Of a stretch of DNA of 39,305 bases, positions 17,331-26,319 are shown piece after piece. Both the position numbers and the translations under genes were made by a program. The stretch is from an uncultured Gammaproteobacteria bacterium (GTDB lineage: Bacteria > Pseudomonadota > Gammaproteobacteria > Arenicellales > Poriferihabitantaceae), in NCBI GenBank assembly GCA_947259885.1, contig CAMYNW010000028.1, positions 1 through 39,305 of the forward strand, given 5' to 3'. The stretch's first letter is position 1. Every line of letters begins with the position of its first letter. The notes below the pieces were generated by a model. That model saw only the letters and a program-made list of their open reading frames with translations, made no database searches and had not been told where the DNA came from.

Positions 17331-17927
17331 CTAGCAAAGAACTTGTGCCACCCGATTGCCAAGCTCTTGCAATAACTCCTTTTCAAACCATGGGTTGCGC
17401 TTGAGCCAAATATTATTTCTTGGGCTTGGATGGGGCAATGGAATGATTGCTGGAGCGTAGTCACGCCAATTTGCGACGGTCTCAGTCAAATTTTTTTTCC
17501 TTGAATTGCCAAGGTAGTACTTTTGAGCATACGCGCCTATGGCAAGTGTCAAGCCTACACTCGACAGCATCGGAAGCAGCTGTGGATGCCACGTTCGGCA
17601 GCATTCGGGGCGGGGTGGCAAGTCTCCCCTGCTTGCTGAGCCAGGGTAGCAGAACCCCATAGGTATGATCGCAATACGGGATTGATCATAGAAAGTATCA
17701 GCGTCGATACCCATCCACTGTCTCAGGCGATCTCCGCTCGGATCGTTAAAAGGGATTGAGGACTCATGGACCCGGATTCCGGGTGCCTGGCCTGCGATTA
17801 ATATTGTTGCGCGGGTGGAAACGCGTAATACAGGATTCGGCCCTTTTGGAAGATGCGGGACGCATAGATCACACTTCCGAATTTCTCTAAACAATTTGTT
17901 TAAGGTTTGCTCGGCGGTTGAAGGCAT
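17331..17927 (-). CDS. Uracil-DNA glycosylase superfamily protein
   Basis: A 198-residue protein of the UDG superfamily. The motif-1 region is GQAPG (46-50) and the motif-2-like region is HPSPRN (166-171). CDLC near residue 19 and CC at 109-110 are the other notable cysteines. The family flips and removes damaged bases, but this subgroup is not the classical Ung and its substrate is uncertain. It is 4 bases after the SDR epimerase gene, so the two are co-transcribed. Confidence 0.82.
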   Translation of the reverse strand: MPSTAEQTLNKLFREIRKCDLCVPHLPKGPNPVLRVSTRATILIAGQAPGIRVHESSIPFNDPSGDRLRQWMGIDADTFYDQSRIAIIPMGFCYPGSASRGDLPPRPECCRTWHPQLLPMLSSVGLTLAIGAYAQKYYLGNSRKKNLTETVANWRDYAPAIIPLPHPSPRNNIWLKRNPWFEKELLQELGNRVAQVLC

Positions 17928-17931
17928 TTAA

Positions 17932-18780
17932 TTACTCGATGTCGAGCATTGCGCGATAACCATCCTTAAAACCTCTATACTTAAACTGATATCCACTCTC
18001 AACTAGGCGTTTATTACAGCAGCGTTTATTACGAGGTGCATCGTCAGCAGCTACCAGTGGGATGGGAGCAACCAGACCGGCTTCCGCAGCGAGCCACTTC
18101 ATCATCTCAAACTTTGTGGCAGAATCATAATCTGTAGCGAGGTACACCGGATACAGCTTTTCCCCGGCGAGCTGCTTGATAGCAAGGTGTTGTAATACTC
18201 CGACGCAATCATCTTGGTGGATGCGGTTTGTATAAACGCTGGGTGTTTGCTGAATTTCAACTGGCTTCTCCAATTTTTGAATAAGTCTGGTGCGTTCTGC
18301 GCCATATATTCCAGAAAACCTGATCACCAACGCGCGTTCTGAAAACCGCATGACTTGATTCTCGGCGTCGAGCAGGCTTTTTCCGTTGTAAGAAAGCGGT
18401 AGAGTCTCAGAAGTTTCGTTTACCCACTGTCCCTGCTGTTGAGCGTAAACGCTGGTCGCGGACACAAAGATATATGCAGGACTATATTGACACTGCTGAA
18501 AATGGCCAAGCAAGTTTTTCAGGCCTTGCTGGTAGATTTCCTTATAGCCTTGGGGTGAGCGAGAGGCGGGGGTTAGAATAATAATGATTTGTTGAAAATC
18601 TGCTGGCAGTAACCTGAAAGTCTCGGTCTTTGTAATGTCCATCGACAGCCAATTGATTCGATCAGGACTACCAGGCGGCGGCGACCGGCGAATCCCGACT
18701 ACTTCGTGACCTAGGTTAGCTAGCAGATTCCCAAGTGGTCGACCTAATCGCCCACAACCGACTATTAGGATGCGTGCCAT
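17932..18780 (-). CDS. NAD(P)-dependent epimerase/reductase, SDR family (YeeZ-like)
   Basis: A 282-residue atypical SDR. The N-terminal Rossmann loop is VGCGRLGRPLG (7-17). FVSATSVYAQQQG fits the serine region. The C-terminal part has NRIHQDDCVGVL, typical of YeeZ/SDR_a5-like proteins. The substrate is unknown. It precedes the UDG-superfamily gene with a 4-base gap. Confidence 0.85.
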   Translation of the reverse strand: MARILIVGCGRLGRPLGNLLANLGHEVVGIRRSPPPGSPDRINWLSMDITKTETFRLLPADFQQIIIILTPASRSPQGYKEIYQQGLKNLLGHFQQCQYSPAYIFVSATSVYAQQQGQWVNETSETLPLSYNGKSLLDAENQVMRFSERALVIRFSGIYGAERTRLIQKLEKPVEIQQTPSVYTNRIHQDDCVGVLQHLAIKQLAGEKLYPVYLATDYDSATKFEMMKWLAAEAGLVAPIPLVAADDAPRNKRCCNKRLVESGYQFKYRGFKDGYRAMLDIE

Positions 18781-18822
18781 CGATTGCCTGTAAGACTGGA
18801 ATTAGAAGTGAGTCGCCCCTGA

Positions 18823-19566
18823 CTAGGGCATTATGGTTCGACCGCCGTCGACATTAATAACCTGGCCGGTTATGAACTCAGCATCCTGGACAAGAAACGC
18901 AATGGTTTTAGCTATTTCTTCTGGATTACCTACTTGCTTCAGCGGGGTTCGAGAAATCATTCGCTGCTTGGACAGCTCATCCATTCCTTGTTCTGGCCAC
19001 ATAATTGCGCCCGGTGCCACAGCATTTACTCGGATCTCGGGACCTAGATCCCTGGCCAGGGATTTTGTCAGGGATAGTAATCCTGACTTAGCCGCGTTAT
19101 AGATCGGATGGTCAGATAGCGGTCGATCTGCGTAAATATCTGTAATATTGATGATAACGCCAAAGGATTTCGTCAAATACGGTGCGGCCGCCTGGGCCAG
19201 AAAAAAAGGTGCTTTAAGATTAGTGTCCATAATGTCCTGCCACTGATCTTCTGTGGCAGATTTTATGGGCGTCGGGTAGAACACAGATGCATTATTCACG
19301 AGGACATCCAACTGACCCATTTCATTCGCACATTCTCTGACCAGGTTTTTGACTTTGGCAATCTCAGCAAGATCGCCACGAATCAACATGACTGAATCGG
19401 GTCTTCCCTCGCACAATTCCGCTCGAAGCTGCTCGGCGTCGGTTGCACTATTGCGGTAGTGAATCACCAGACGCATGCCTAGTGCATGTAGCTTCCTGGC
19501 GGTAGCCGCGCCAATGCGACGTGACCCGCCAGTAATGAGCGCGACTTTATCCTGCAAAGTGGTCAT
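18823..19566 (-). CDS. Pteridine reductase-like SDR (FolM-type)
   Basis: A 247-residue classical SDR. TGGSRRIG is the cofactor loop; its arginine, as in TGxxxRxG pteridine reductases, favours NADPH. NNASVFYPTPI matches pteridine reductases, where the third motif ends NNAS. The active-site region YNAAKSGL and the tail TGQVINVDGGRTIMP are standard. It probably reduces dihydro- or biopterin-type substrates, but a generic SDR role is possible. The ATG at 19566 is preferred over GTG 19602 because it leaves room for a divergent promoter. Confidence 0.85.
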   Translation of the reverse strand: MTTLQDKVALITGGSRRIGAATARKLHALGMRLVIHYRNSATDAEQLRAELCEGRPDSVMLIRGDLAEIAKVKNLVRECANEMGQLDVLVNNASVFYPTPIKSATEDQWQDIMDTNLKAPFFLAQAAAPYLTKSFGVIINITDIYADRPLSDHPIYNAAKSGLLSLTKSLARDLGPEIRVNAVAPGAIMWPEQGMDELSKQRMISRTPLKQVGNPEEIAKTIAFLVQDAEFITGQVINVDGGRTIMP

Positions 19567-19635
19567 AATCCGGTTTTCGCTTATTCCCGACAATTCTAAC
19601 ACTGCCGTTCGTTCTTGCGAGATGCTTCACTCGAT

Positions 19636-20802
19636 ATGTTACCTGAACCGGATTCCGAACTAGTAGCGCAGTCGAAGCAGCTGCAACAACTCATAACCCA
19701 GGAAATACAGCAACACCGCGGGTGGATTGGCTTCGATCACTTCATGGATCTCGCGCTATATACCCCGGATCTTGGTTACTATAGTAGCGCATTGAAAAAA
19801 TTCGGTGAGCAGGGTGATTTCGTCACAGCCCCGCTTCTTGGTGATCTATTTGGGCGATGTATCGCGCGCCAATGTGCGCAGGTGATCGTCAGCATACAAA
19901 ACGCCAGTCTGTATGAGTTTGGAGCTGGAGATGGAAGCCTTGCGGTAGCGGTTATCACTGAGCTTGATAAGCTGGGCGCCTTGCCAGATTGTTATTACAT
20001 CATGGAAACCAGTGCCAGGCTGAGGCAAAGACAGCGATCTTCACTTGAAGATTTGAGCCCAGAGTTGAAGGGTCGGGTAAAGTGGTTGGAAAATTTGCCC
20101 GACGTCATCAATGGAGTGGTAGTCGGAAATGAACTGCTTGATGCCATGCCATGTAAGCGCTTTGAGGTCAATTCACACGGGCAAATCCATGAGCTGGGCG
20201 TTTGTATCTCTGACGCACGGTTTGAGTGGAGCATTTCATCGCAGCCATTGTTGGATGTAGACTGGCTGGCTAAGAGGGATCTGGGGTCTGACTATCAAAG
20301 TGAGTTGCCAATGCGGGCGGCAGCATGGGTCAGCACGGTGGGTGAAAAAATTGATCAGGGCATTGTGCTGCTGATTGACTATGGTTTCCCGCGTCAGGAG
20401 TTCTACCACCTCGATCGAAATCAGGGAACATTAATGTGTCACTATCGTCACTATGCACACACTGATCCGTTTTTCTGGCCTGGTTTGCAGGACATCACTA
20501 CTCATATTGACTTTACTTCGATAGCGGAAGCTGGAGCAATTTCCGGGCTGCGGACGCTGGGATTTTGTGATCAGGCAAACTTTCTCCTGTCTTGTGGATT
20601 AACCGATATACTCGCCGATTCGCAAACGGGTGGTGAGCCCGGAACAAAGGAAATATTGAAACTTAGTGCAGAAGTAAAGAAGCTGACAATGCCCCATGAA
20701 ATGGGGGAATTATTCAAAGTGATCGCAATGGGAAAAGAAAACCCGGAAAACCTAATCGGCTTTCAAATGAGAAACCAGGCACGAAGACTGTTGCCTGAGT
20801 AA
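19636..20802 (+). CDS. SAM-dependent methyltransferase, MidA/NDUFAF7 family
   Basis: A 388-residue COG1565 protein. YYSSALKKFGEQGDFVTAP and the SAM-binding EFGAGDGSLAVAVITEL are characteristic. VVGNELLDAMPCKRFEV and LIDYGFPRQEFYHLDRNQGT complete the family pattern. In mitochondria NDUFAF7 methylates an arginine of complex I; bacterial targets are not established. ATG 19636 is chosen; a TTG seven codons upstream is possible. It is divergent from the pteridine reductase and upstream of uppP, an arrangement also seen in other gammaproteobacteria. Confidence 0.9.
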   Translation: MLPEPDSELVAQSKQLQQLITQEIQQHRGWIGFDHFMDLALYTPDLGYYSSALKKFGEQGDFVTAPLLGDLFGRCIARQCAQVIVSIQNASLYEFGAGDGSLAVAVITELDKLGALPDCYYIMETSARLRQRQRSSLEDLSPELKGRVKWLENLPDVINGVVVGNELLDAMPCKRFEVNSHGQIHELGVCISDARFEWSISSQPLLDVDWLAKRDLGSDYQSELPMRAAAWVSTVGEKIDQGIVLLIDYGFPRQEFYHLDRNQGTLMCHYRHYAHTDPFFWPGLQDITTHIDFTSIAEAGAISGLRTLGFCDQANFLLSCGLTDILADSQTGGEPGTKEILKLSAEVKKLTMPHEMGELFKVIAMGKENPENLIGFQMRNQARRLLPE

Positions 20803-20840
20803 ATTAGGCATAGCTACTAGGGTTCATAATCGCAGCACGT

Positions 20841-21641
20841 ATGATTGATTACTTTCAGGCCTTTTGGTTGGCATTTCTTCAGGGACTGACTGAATTTTTA
20901 CCCATCTCCAGTTCCGGCCACCTGGTGTTGGTTCCAAAACTCTTGGGGTGGCCGGATCAAGGGTTGGCCTTTGATGTGGCAGTTCATGTCGGGTCTCTGA
21001 TAGCTGTGCTCAGCTATTTTCGGCGGGACCTATGTAGGATCGGTATAGACTGGTTCCGGTCGTTGCTTGGGGCGCCACCTACACCTTATAGCCGCCTCGC
21101 CTGGTCAATTGCATTTGCCACGGTTATGGTAGGGATTGCCGGAATTTTCATGGAACCAATCATCAACCTTTGGTTGCGAAATCCTATTCCCGTGGCGATT
21201 GCGACAATCGTTTTTGGATTGCTTCTTGGATGGGCAGATTATGCTGGGAGTAAAAACAGAACTATCGACCAGATTACTTGGCGTGATGTGCTGATGATTG
21301 GTAGTGCGCAGGTTCTGGCGTTGATTCCGGGAACCTCCCGTTCCGGTATCACCATTACTACCGGTTTGGCGATGGGGCTGAATCGGGAAGCAGCGGCTCG
21401 GTTTTCCTTCCTGATGGCGGTTCCTGTGATTGCGCTCGCGGGCGTTTGGCAGGGAAGGACACTATTAAACCAGGCAGATTCTGTGCAATGGGGGGTTGTA
21501 ATTTTTGCAACAGGAGTGTCGGCGCTAGTGGCGTATGCTTGTATTCATTGGTTTCTAGGATTTTTGCGTCGATTCAGTCTTATGATTTTTGTCATTTATC
21601 GAATTTTTCTTGGTGGATTTTTATTGTGGCTCTTTCTGTAA
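20841..21641 (+). CDS. uppP: Undecaprenyl-diphosphatase
   Basis: A 266-residue integral membrane enzyme that dephosphorylates undecaprenyl diphosphate to recycle the peptidoglycan and polysaccharide lipid carrier. The signature motifs are EFLPISSSGHL (18-28) and PGTSRSG, followed by GLAMGLNREAAARFSFL. Length and topology match BacA/UppP. It follows the MidA-like gene by 38 bases. Confidence 0.97.
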   Translation: MIDYFQAFWLAFLQGLTEFLPISSSGHLVLVPKLLGWPDQGLAFDVAVHVGSLIAVLSYFRRDLCRIGIDWFRSLLGAPPTPYSRLAWSIAFATVMVGIAGIFMEPIINLWLRNPIPVAIATIVFGLLLGWADYAGSKNRTIDQITWRDVLMIGSAQVLALIPGTSRSGITITTGLAMGLNREAAARFSFLMAVPVIALAGVWQGRTLLNQADSVQWGVVIFATGVSALVAYACIHWFLGFLRRFSLMIFVIYRIFLGGFLLWLFL

Positions 21642-21708
21642 TACCTCCGCGGTAATCGAATGAAGTAAATGTCTTCTCTCTCACTTAAGGCATGATGAAT
21701 TTTCTGAA

Positions 21709-21728
21709 CGGGTTCCTGTAGAATCCCG
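21709..21728 (+). other. Leader hairpin before the P-loop ATPase gene
   Basis: CGGGTTC and GAATCCCG pair (one bulged T) around a CTGTA loop, 24 bases upstream of the ATPase start. No T-run follows, so it is not a clear terminator. It may influence translation of the ATPase-metA pair. No known riboswitch consensus was matched. Confidence 0.3.
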
Positions 21729-21751
21729 CCAACAATTGCTTCATTCAATAC

Positions 21752-22597
21752 ATGAAAAAAACCCGGCAAGAGTTCCTGCAATGGGAAAATAAGGCTATTA
21801 CCCTGCTCGGCATGTCGGGAGTGGGAAAGACGACGTTGTCGTCGTTGTTGCCTAGCGACCAGTGGTTTCACTATTCAGGGGACTATCGAATTGGTACACG
21901 CTATTTGGACGAAGCCATCCTTGACGAGGTGAAGAAGATGGCAATGGAGCACCCTTTTCTGCGCGCCCAATTATGTAACGACTCCATCTATATCCGAAAT
22001 AACATCACCGTCAATCACCTTGGCCCGATGTCCGATTTTCTCGGAAAAATTGGAAACCCCGATCTCGGCGGATTGCCGGTGGATGAATTTAAACGCCGGC
22101 AGCACCTGTATAGAGCAGCTGAGGTCCACGCCATGTTTGATGTCGATGATTTCATCGAGCGGGCGCAAACGGTATACCGCTATCCGCATTTTATTAATGA
22201 TGCGGGAGGAAGTATCTGCAGTTTCAGTGATGAAGAATGCTGGAATCATCTGTCGGCCAGTACTTTGGTACTTTATCTGGAAGCAAACGAGGATATGGAA
22301 GAAATTTTGCGGGAACGAGCCCGCAGACACCCTAAACCAATGAACTACGAAGAAGATTTTCTCGACCAGCATCTCACTGAGTATCTCGAACTCAATGACC
22401 TGAAGAGCCCAGAAGAAATCGTCCCAGATAAGTTCGTGCAGTGGATATTTCCTGGTCTGTTGAATTGGCGCCTACCACAGTATCGGGGGATAGCCGAACG
22501 TCATGGACATATTGCCGATGCAAGTAAAATCCCTGCTTTGCGCGATCAACAGGATTTTCTGGATTTCGTTTGCGAGGCGATCGAGGCAAATCCGTGA
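21752..22597 (+). CDS. P-loop ATPase/kinase-like protein upstream of metA
   Basis: A 281-residue protein with a Walker A motif GMSGVGKTT (20-28) in a nucleoside or shikimate-kinase-like setting. FINDAGGSICSF and LVLYLEANEDMEEILRERA resemble kinase-fold elements, including a lid-like arginine-rich RERARRH. Acidic loops are abundant. I do not know its substrate. The ATG follows a gap of 110 bases after uppP, and metA begins 44 bases after its stop, so the two are probably co-transcribed. Confidence 0.8.
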   Translation: MKKTRQEFLQWENKAITLLGMSGVGKTTLSSLLPSDQWFHYSGDYRIGTRYLDEAILDEVKKMAMEHPFLRAQLCNDSIYIRNNITVNHLGPMSDFLGKIGNPDLGGLPVDEFKRRQHLYRAAEVHAMFDVDDFIERAQTVYRYPHFINDAGGSICSFSDEECWNHLSASTLVLYLEANEDMEEILRERARRHPKPMNYEEDFLDQHLTEYLELNDLKSPEEIVPDKFVQWIFPGLLNWRLPQYRGIAERHGHIADASKIPALRDQQDFLDFVCEAIEANP

Positions 22598-22641
22598 GCA
22601 ATATACTAAACTTCCAATTCTGAATCTATTCGAGGGCTAGT

Positions 22642-23712
22642 ATGCCGCTTATTGCGAACTCAAATCTTCCAAGCTTTGATCGCCTGAGGGAAGAAGGTCA
22701 GGAAGTACTCGCGCCGGGTCGTGCTCAGCATCAGGATATCCGCGAGCTCCATATTGGCATACTCAATATGATGCCGGATGCAGCACTAGAAGCGACAGAG
22801 CGCCAGTTCTTGCGGCTTGTAGGGTCGTGTAACCGCATCGCCCAGTTTCATACCCATTTATTTACATTCCCAGAGATTCCGCGGGAGCAAAAATACAAGG
22901 ATCATATAGAAGCCTACTATCAAGACTTTCAGTCATTGAAACGAGAAGGCCTTGATGCGATTATTCTCTCCGGAGCAAACCCTGCCCAGTCCAGAATTGA
23001 AGATGAGCCGTTCTGGGACCCGTTGATGGAGGTTATCGAATGGGCCAGTGAAAATGTCTGTTCGGTGATGTGTTCCTGTCTCGCTACCCATGCAGTGGTG
23101 CAGAAATTGTGGGGAATCTATCGATATAAGCTTGCAGACAAACGCTGGGGGGTGTATTCCAATCGAATCACCAACCTGAAACATCCCTTAATTGCGAATA
23201 TCAACACGCGTTTCGATGCCCCGCATTCCCATGTTTATGAGGTCAATGCCAACCAGCTCATGGAAAAGGGACTAAATGTGCTGGCTGTAAGTAAACAGTC
23301 TGATCTGCATCTTGCCGTGAGTCCAGATGGTTTACGCTTCCTGTTTTTCCAGGGCCATCCGGAGTACGATGCCGTGAGCCTGCTTAAAGAGTATAAGCGT
23401 GAAGTTGTGCGCTATATTGATGGCATTAAAGACAGCTACCCGCCTTATCCAGAAAACTATTTTTTTGAGGACGCACGAGAGATCCTAGAGCATTACAAGC
23501 AAAGGGTCGAACGTGCGAGGGGAGACTATCGCGATCTGTTACCTTTCCCCGAGCAGGAGCTGGCCGATTTGGTTGACAATACCTGGTCCGATACCGGCAA
23601 GGCTATCGTTAATAACTGGCTAGGGCTTGTGTATCAGGTGGCGGATCGGGAGCGAGGCAAAGTATTTATGAAGGGTGTTGATCCAGGCGATCCGCTCGGC
23701 CTGCGCAGTTAG
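22642..23712 (+). CDS. metA: Homoserine O-acyltransferase (MetA family)
   Basis: A 356-residue MetA/HTS enzyme, first step of methionine biosynthesis from homoserine. NMMPDAALEATERQFLRL matches the family N-terminus. The catalytic cysteine aligns at Cys146 in CSCLATHA, and the His-Glu pair is in GHPEYD. The residue equivalent to E. coli position 111, which helps choose succinyl- over acetyl-CoA, aligns with Ala115 in SGANPA rather than Gly or Glu, so acyl-donor preference cannot be stated. It is longer than E. coli MetA (309) because of a C-terminal extension. Confidence 0.9.
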   Translation: MPLIANSNLPSFDRLREEGQEVLAPGRAQHQDIRELHIGILNMMPDAALEATERQFLRLVGSCNRIAQFHTHLFTFPEIPREQKYKDHIEAYYQDFQSLKREGLDAIILSGANPAQSRIEDEPFWDPLMEVIEWASENVCSVMCSCLATHAVVQKLWGIYRYKLADKRWGVYSNRITNLKHPLIANINTRFDAPHSHVYEVNANQLMEKGLNVLAVSKQSDLHLAVSPDGLRFLFFQGHPEYDAVSLLKEYKREVVRYIDGIKDSYPPYPENYFFEDAREILEHYKQRVERARGDYRDLLPFPEQELADLVDNTWSDTGKAIVNNWLGLVYQVADRERGKVFMKGVDPGDPLGLRS

Positions 23713-23784
23713 TTTTATTCCCAAAGAGGTCCGTCCGCGAGCCCGTCGCGACGCTATCTGACCGCGCTACTTTATAGAGCTTCA

Positions 23785-25335
23785 TTATATTGATAGCCTG
23801 ATATCGAAATTGGTACGCAGCGACTGATCAATGTTCTGATCGATGTGGTTTGGAAAGTGAGTGTCTAGTATTTCTTTTGTACGCACTAATGCTACTTGGC
23901 GAATTTCCTTTCGGCCATCCTGCTCCCACTCTGCAGGTGGGCGACGATCAGCAATAACTGGATAAAGAAAATCGGATTTCATCCGAGCCATTGTTTCTTT
24001 TTCTCCCAGAAAATGGCCTTCCGTGTGTACCACCTTGTCAATCGATTTTGCCGATAGTGTCTCCTCATTGATTTGAAGAGGGCGCAAGCTGCTCAAAATG
24101 CCTCCCAACATGTCATTATCGATGACGTAGCTCTCCAGTGCACACCCCATCAGACTGGCCTGCATTCCACACGCCTGGGTGATCAGATTACTTCCAGCAT
24201 GAGCGGCCAAAGAGACCGATAGGCTCTTCTCATAACCGCTTTGCGCGTCTGCAATTTTACTGTCAGATGCCCCTGCGATAGACACGTTCGGCAGGTCGTA
24301 ATACTGGGCCATCTGGGTTGCGGCAGCCATGACCAGTGCCTGCTCGCCGCCGCCGCCGCTCATTCCCCCTGTTCGTAGGTCAGTGATCATGGGCTTCGCG
24401 CCGAAAATCATTTTAGCATCGGGGCTTACAGACCACCCAAATATCATGCCCGCAAGGGCCTCGGAAACCGATTGCACAATCGAGCCTGCAAGACTGACCG
24501 GCGAGGAAGCCCCGACCTGGCCGAACACGTTGGCATGAATGGGAATTCCCAGCAGCGCTGCCTGTTCGATGACATCACAAGCGTCACCCGAAAACCGCAA
24601 GGGTGGCGTAACATGATTAATGTTAAATGACAAAAACGGTTGCGCGGAAAAAGCATCCTTTGATCCGGCAATACTAAAACACATATCAGCAATTTCGCGC
24701 GCATGGGATCCCTCTGAAGCGCTCACGCAGACATGTTTAGAAGTGCCACGAAGGCATGCATAGGCTGTGTTGATATCCAGCGAGCGAGTGTCCGGCATGT
24801 CTCGAGCCACAAGAGAGCGACTGAAAAAGTGAATGTTCTCGAGGGAATCCACCAGACGTGCTGCGTCATAGAGGTCTTTCAGCGTTGAGTCTCGATAGTA
24901 TCCGGTGTCAAGGTCGACAATACTGGGCGCCGCGCCACCTGACCCCATGTGAACTCGCTTACCTGAAAGCTTTAATTCATGACCGGGAAGCTGACCGTAT
25001 AGAGTAAATTTGCGCTGCATTTCAGACAGCGCGCGTTCAACCAGAGACGAAGGGAATCTGAGCCTACCGTCTTGGCCGAGCTGTCCACCCACAGATGTGA
25101 TGTGTTTCACCACTGATGGCGAAGCATTCGACAATCCGGTTTCTTCCAGAACCTGTAACACTGTCTCATGCATCTTTTGCAGCTCTTGCTGGCCCAGCGG
25201 TTGAAAGTTGCCTCCCTCCATTCCTGCCCATACTGGCAATGCCTTCTGAACGGTATCGGTGTCGCTCCTTCTCTTTCGGCCGCGTCTGGCATGCCGTTGA
25301 TTCGAGCTTGGTTGCGTTTTTCTCAAGTAAGGCAT
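23785..25335 (-). CDS. Trimethylamine methyltransferase (MttB) family protein, non-pyrrolysine
   Basis: A 516-residue MttB-superfamily protein with a basic N-terminus (RHARRGRKRR) followed by the family start GMEGGNFQPL. The barrel segments GGAAPSIVDLDTG, FGAKPMITDLRTGGMSGGGGEQ and EKSLSVSLAAHAGSN are characteristic. There is no in-frame amber codon, so this is one of the non-pyrrolysine homologues, some of which demethylate glycine betaine or related quaternary amines with a corrinoid protein. No corrinoid protein or RamA-like activator is encoded nearby. Substrate and cofactor are therefore uncertain. It is monocistronic and divergent from the DUF1330 operon. Confidence 0.88.
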   Translation of the reverse strand: MPYLRKTQPSSNQRHARRGRKRRSDTDTVQKALPVWAGMEGGNFQPLGQQELQKMHETVLQVLEETGLSNASPSVVKHITSVGGQLGQDGRLRFPSSLVERALSEMQRKFTLYGQLPGHELKLSGKRVHMGSGGAAPSIVDLDTGYYRDSTLKDLYDAARLVDSLENIHFFSRSLVARDMPDTRSLDINTAYACLRGTSKHVCVSASEGSHAREIADMCFSIAGSKDAFSAQPFLSFNINHVTPPLRFSGDACDVIEQAALLGIPIHANVFGQVGASSPVSLAGSIVQSVSEALAGMIFGWSVSPDAKMIFGAKPMITDLRTGGMSGGGGEQALVMAAATQMAQYYDLPNVSIAGASDSKIADAQSGYEKSLSVSLAAHAGSNLITQACGMQASLMGCALESYVIDNDMLGGILSSLRPLQINEETLSAKSIDKVVHTEGHFLGEKETMARMKSDFLYPVIADRRPPAEWEQDGRKEIRQVALVRTKEILDTHFPNHIDQNIDQSLRTNFDIRLSI

Positions 25336-25478
25336 AGTTTGATGCGTGGATTGTCAGGCCAGGTTTTATCCTTAATAACATTAAATACAAACGTGCACTA
25401 CCAGTTAGCATATCAGCAAGCGGCTTCGCCATCATTACAACTGGAACAATCTTAATCAAGCTGAAGCCGAATCTTGTT

Positions 25479-25504
25479 TATACTTTATGGTTAGTAGCCA
25501 TAAA
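25479..25504 (+). promoter_or_regulatory. -10 box overlapped by an operator-like palindrome before DUF1330
   Basis: TATACT (25479-25484) is a good -10 box but no -35 is evident. Its last base begins a perfect palindrome, TTTATGG, 7 bases, CCATAAA (25484-25504), centred about where transcription would start. This is a classic repressor position for the DUF1330-to-YbaK operon. The cognate regulator is not known. Confidence 0.45.
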
Positions 25505-25527
25505 TCAGGTCGAACAGGAGAATCAGA

Positions 25528-25818
25528 ATGAGCGCATACGTTATCGTTGAGGTAGAAGTGATTGATCCAGAAGGGTTTGAAAGATATCGGCAGATGGCGC
25601 CGAAGTCGATCACCCAATATGGAGGCAGATATATTGCCAGAGGTGGTGAGACCAAGATTCTGGAAGGAGATTGGGTGCCCAAAAGAATCGTAATATTGGA
25701 GTTTGAGAGTCTGGAACAGGCGACTCGGTGGCATCAGTCAGAGGAATATCACGAGGCAAAGAACCTTAGAAACAAAACTGCAAATTCCAACATGATTGCA
25801 GTTAGCGGCGTAGAATGA
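25528..25818 (+). CDS. DUF1330 family protein
   Basis: A 96-residue single-domain DUF1330 protein, with an alpha/beta-barrel-type dimeric fold related to antibiotic-biosynthesis monooxygenases. AYVIVEVEVIDPEGFERY and YGGRYIARGG are family hallmarks. The function is unknown. A good ACAGGAGA ribosome site precedes the ATG. Its stop overlaps the next start (ATGA). Confidence 0.9.
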   Translation: MSAYVIVEVEVIDPEGFERYRQMAPKSITQYGGRYIARGGETKILEGDWVPKRIVILEFESLEQATRWHQSEEYHEAKNLRNKTANSNMIAVSGVE

Positions 25819-26306
25819 GCGCAGTTAAGCCCTATTTTGCTGAGGGTGGCTGCACATGTGGGCAGGTCAGATACCAACTATTAACGTCGCCAATGTTTGT
25901 TCATTGTTGCCACTGCAGATGGTGTCAGCGCGAAACCGGAGCTGCCTTTGCGCTCAACGCGCTGATTGAAGCTGATCGATTAAAGTTAACAAAAGGAGAG
26001 CCACAGGGCATAACCATTCCGAGCAATAGTGGAAAAGGCCAGAAAATTTACCGTTGTCCGACGTGTCAGATTGCGTTGTGGAGCAACTACGGTGGCGCCG
26101 GAGATCAAATTCACTTTATACGAGTCGGTACTTTAGACTCGCCGGATTTGCTGCCTCCGGATATTCATATTTACATCGCCTCAAAGCAACCTTGGGTAAA
26201 GCTAGATCAAGAAACACCAGCAGTTGAAAACTATTACAGCAGTAAAAATTACTGGCCGCAGGATAGTCTGCAGAGAAGAAAAATATTGGGGCAGAAATCC
26301 GCATGA
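25815..26306 (+). CDS. GFA family zinc protein (glutathione-dependent formaldehyde-activating-like)
   Basis: A 163-residue GFA/CENP-V family protein. The zinc ligands are visible: CTCG (13-16), CCHCRWC (31-37) and CPTC (81-84). GFA enzymes can catalyse glutathione adduct formation with formaldehyde, but many members have other or unknown activity. It is translationally coupled to DUF1330 through an ATGA overlap and followed by DinB. Confidence 0.9.
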   Translation: MSAVKPYFAEGGCTCGQVRYQLLTSPMFVHCCHCRWCQRETGAAFALNALIEADRLKLTKGEPQGITIPSNSGKGQKIYRCPTCQIALWSNYGGAGDQIHFIRVGTLDSPDLLPPDIHIYIASKQPWVKLDQETPAVENYYSSKNYWPQDSLQRRKILGQKSA

Positions 26307-26319
26307 GAGGGGGCTTATT

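Noticed and set aside
21642..22641. A SAM riboswitch ahead of the ATPase-metA genes.
   Set aside because: Only a short bulged hairpin (21709-21728) is visible; none of the SAM riboswitch core motifs was recognised.
23785..25335. A pyrrolysine-containing MttB.
   Set aside because: The frame has no in-frame amber codon.
26224..26319. A longer N-terminus for the DinB protein.
   Set aside because: It overlaps the GFA gene by 83 bases, has no ribosome site and precedes the conserved fold, whereas GTG 26320 has a strong ribosome site.
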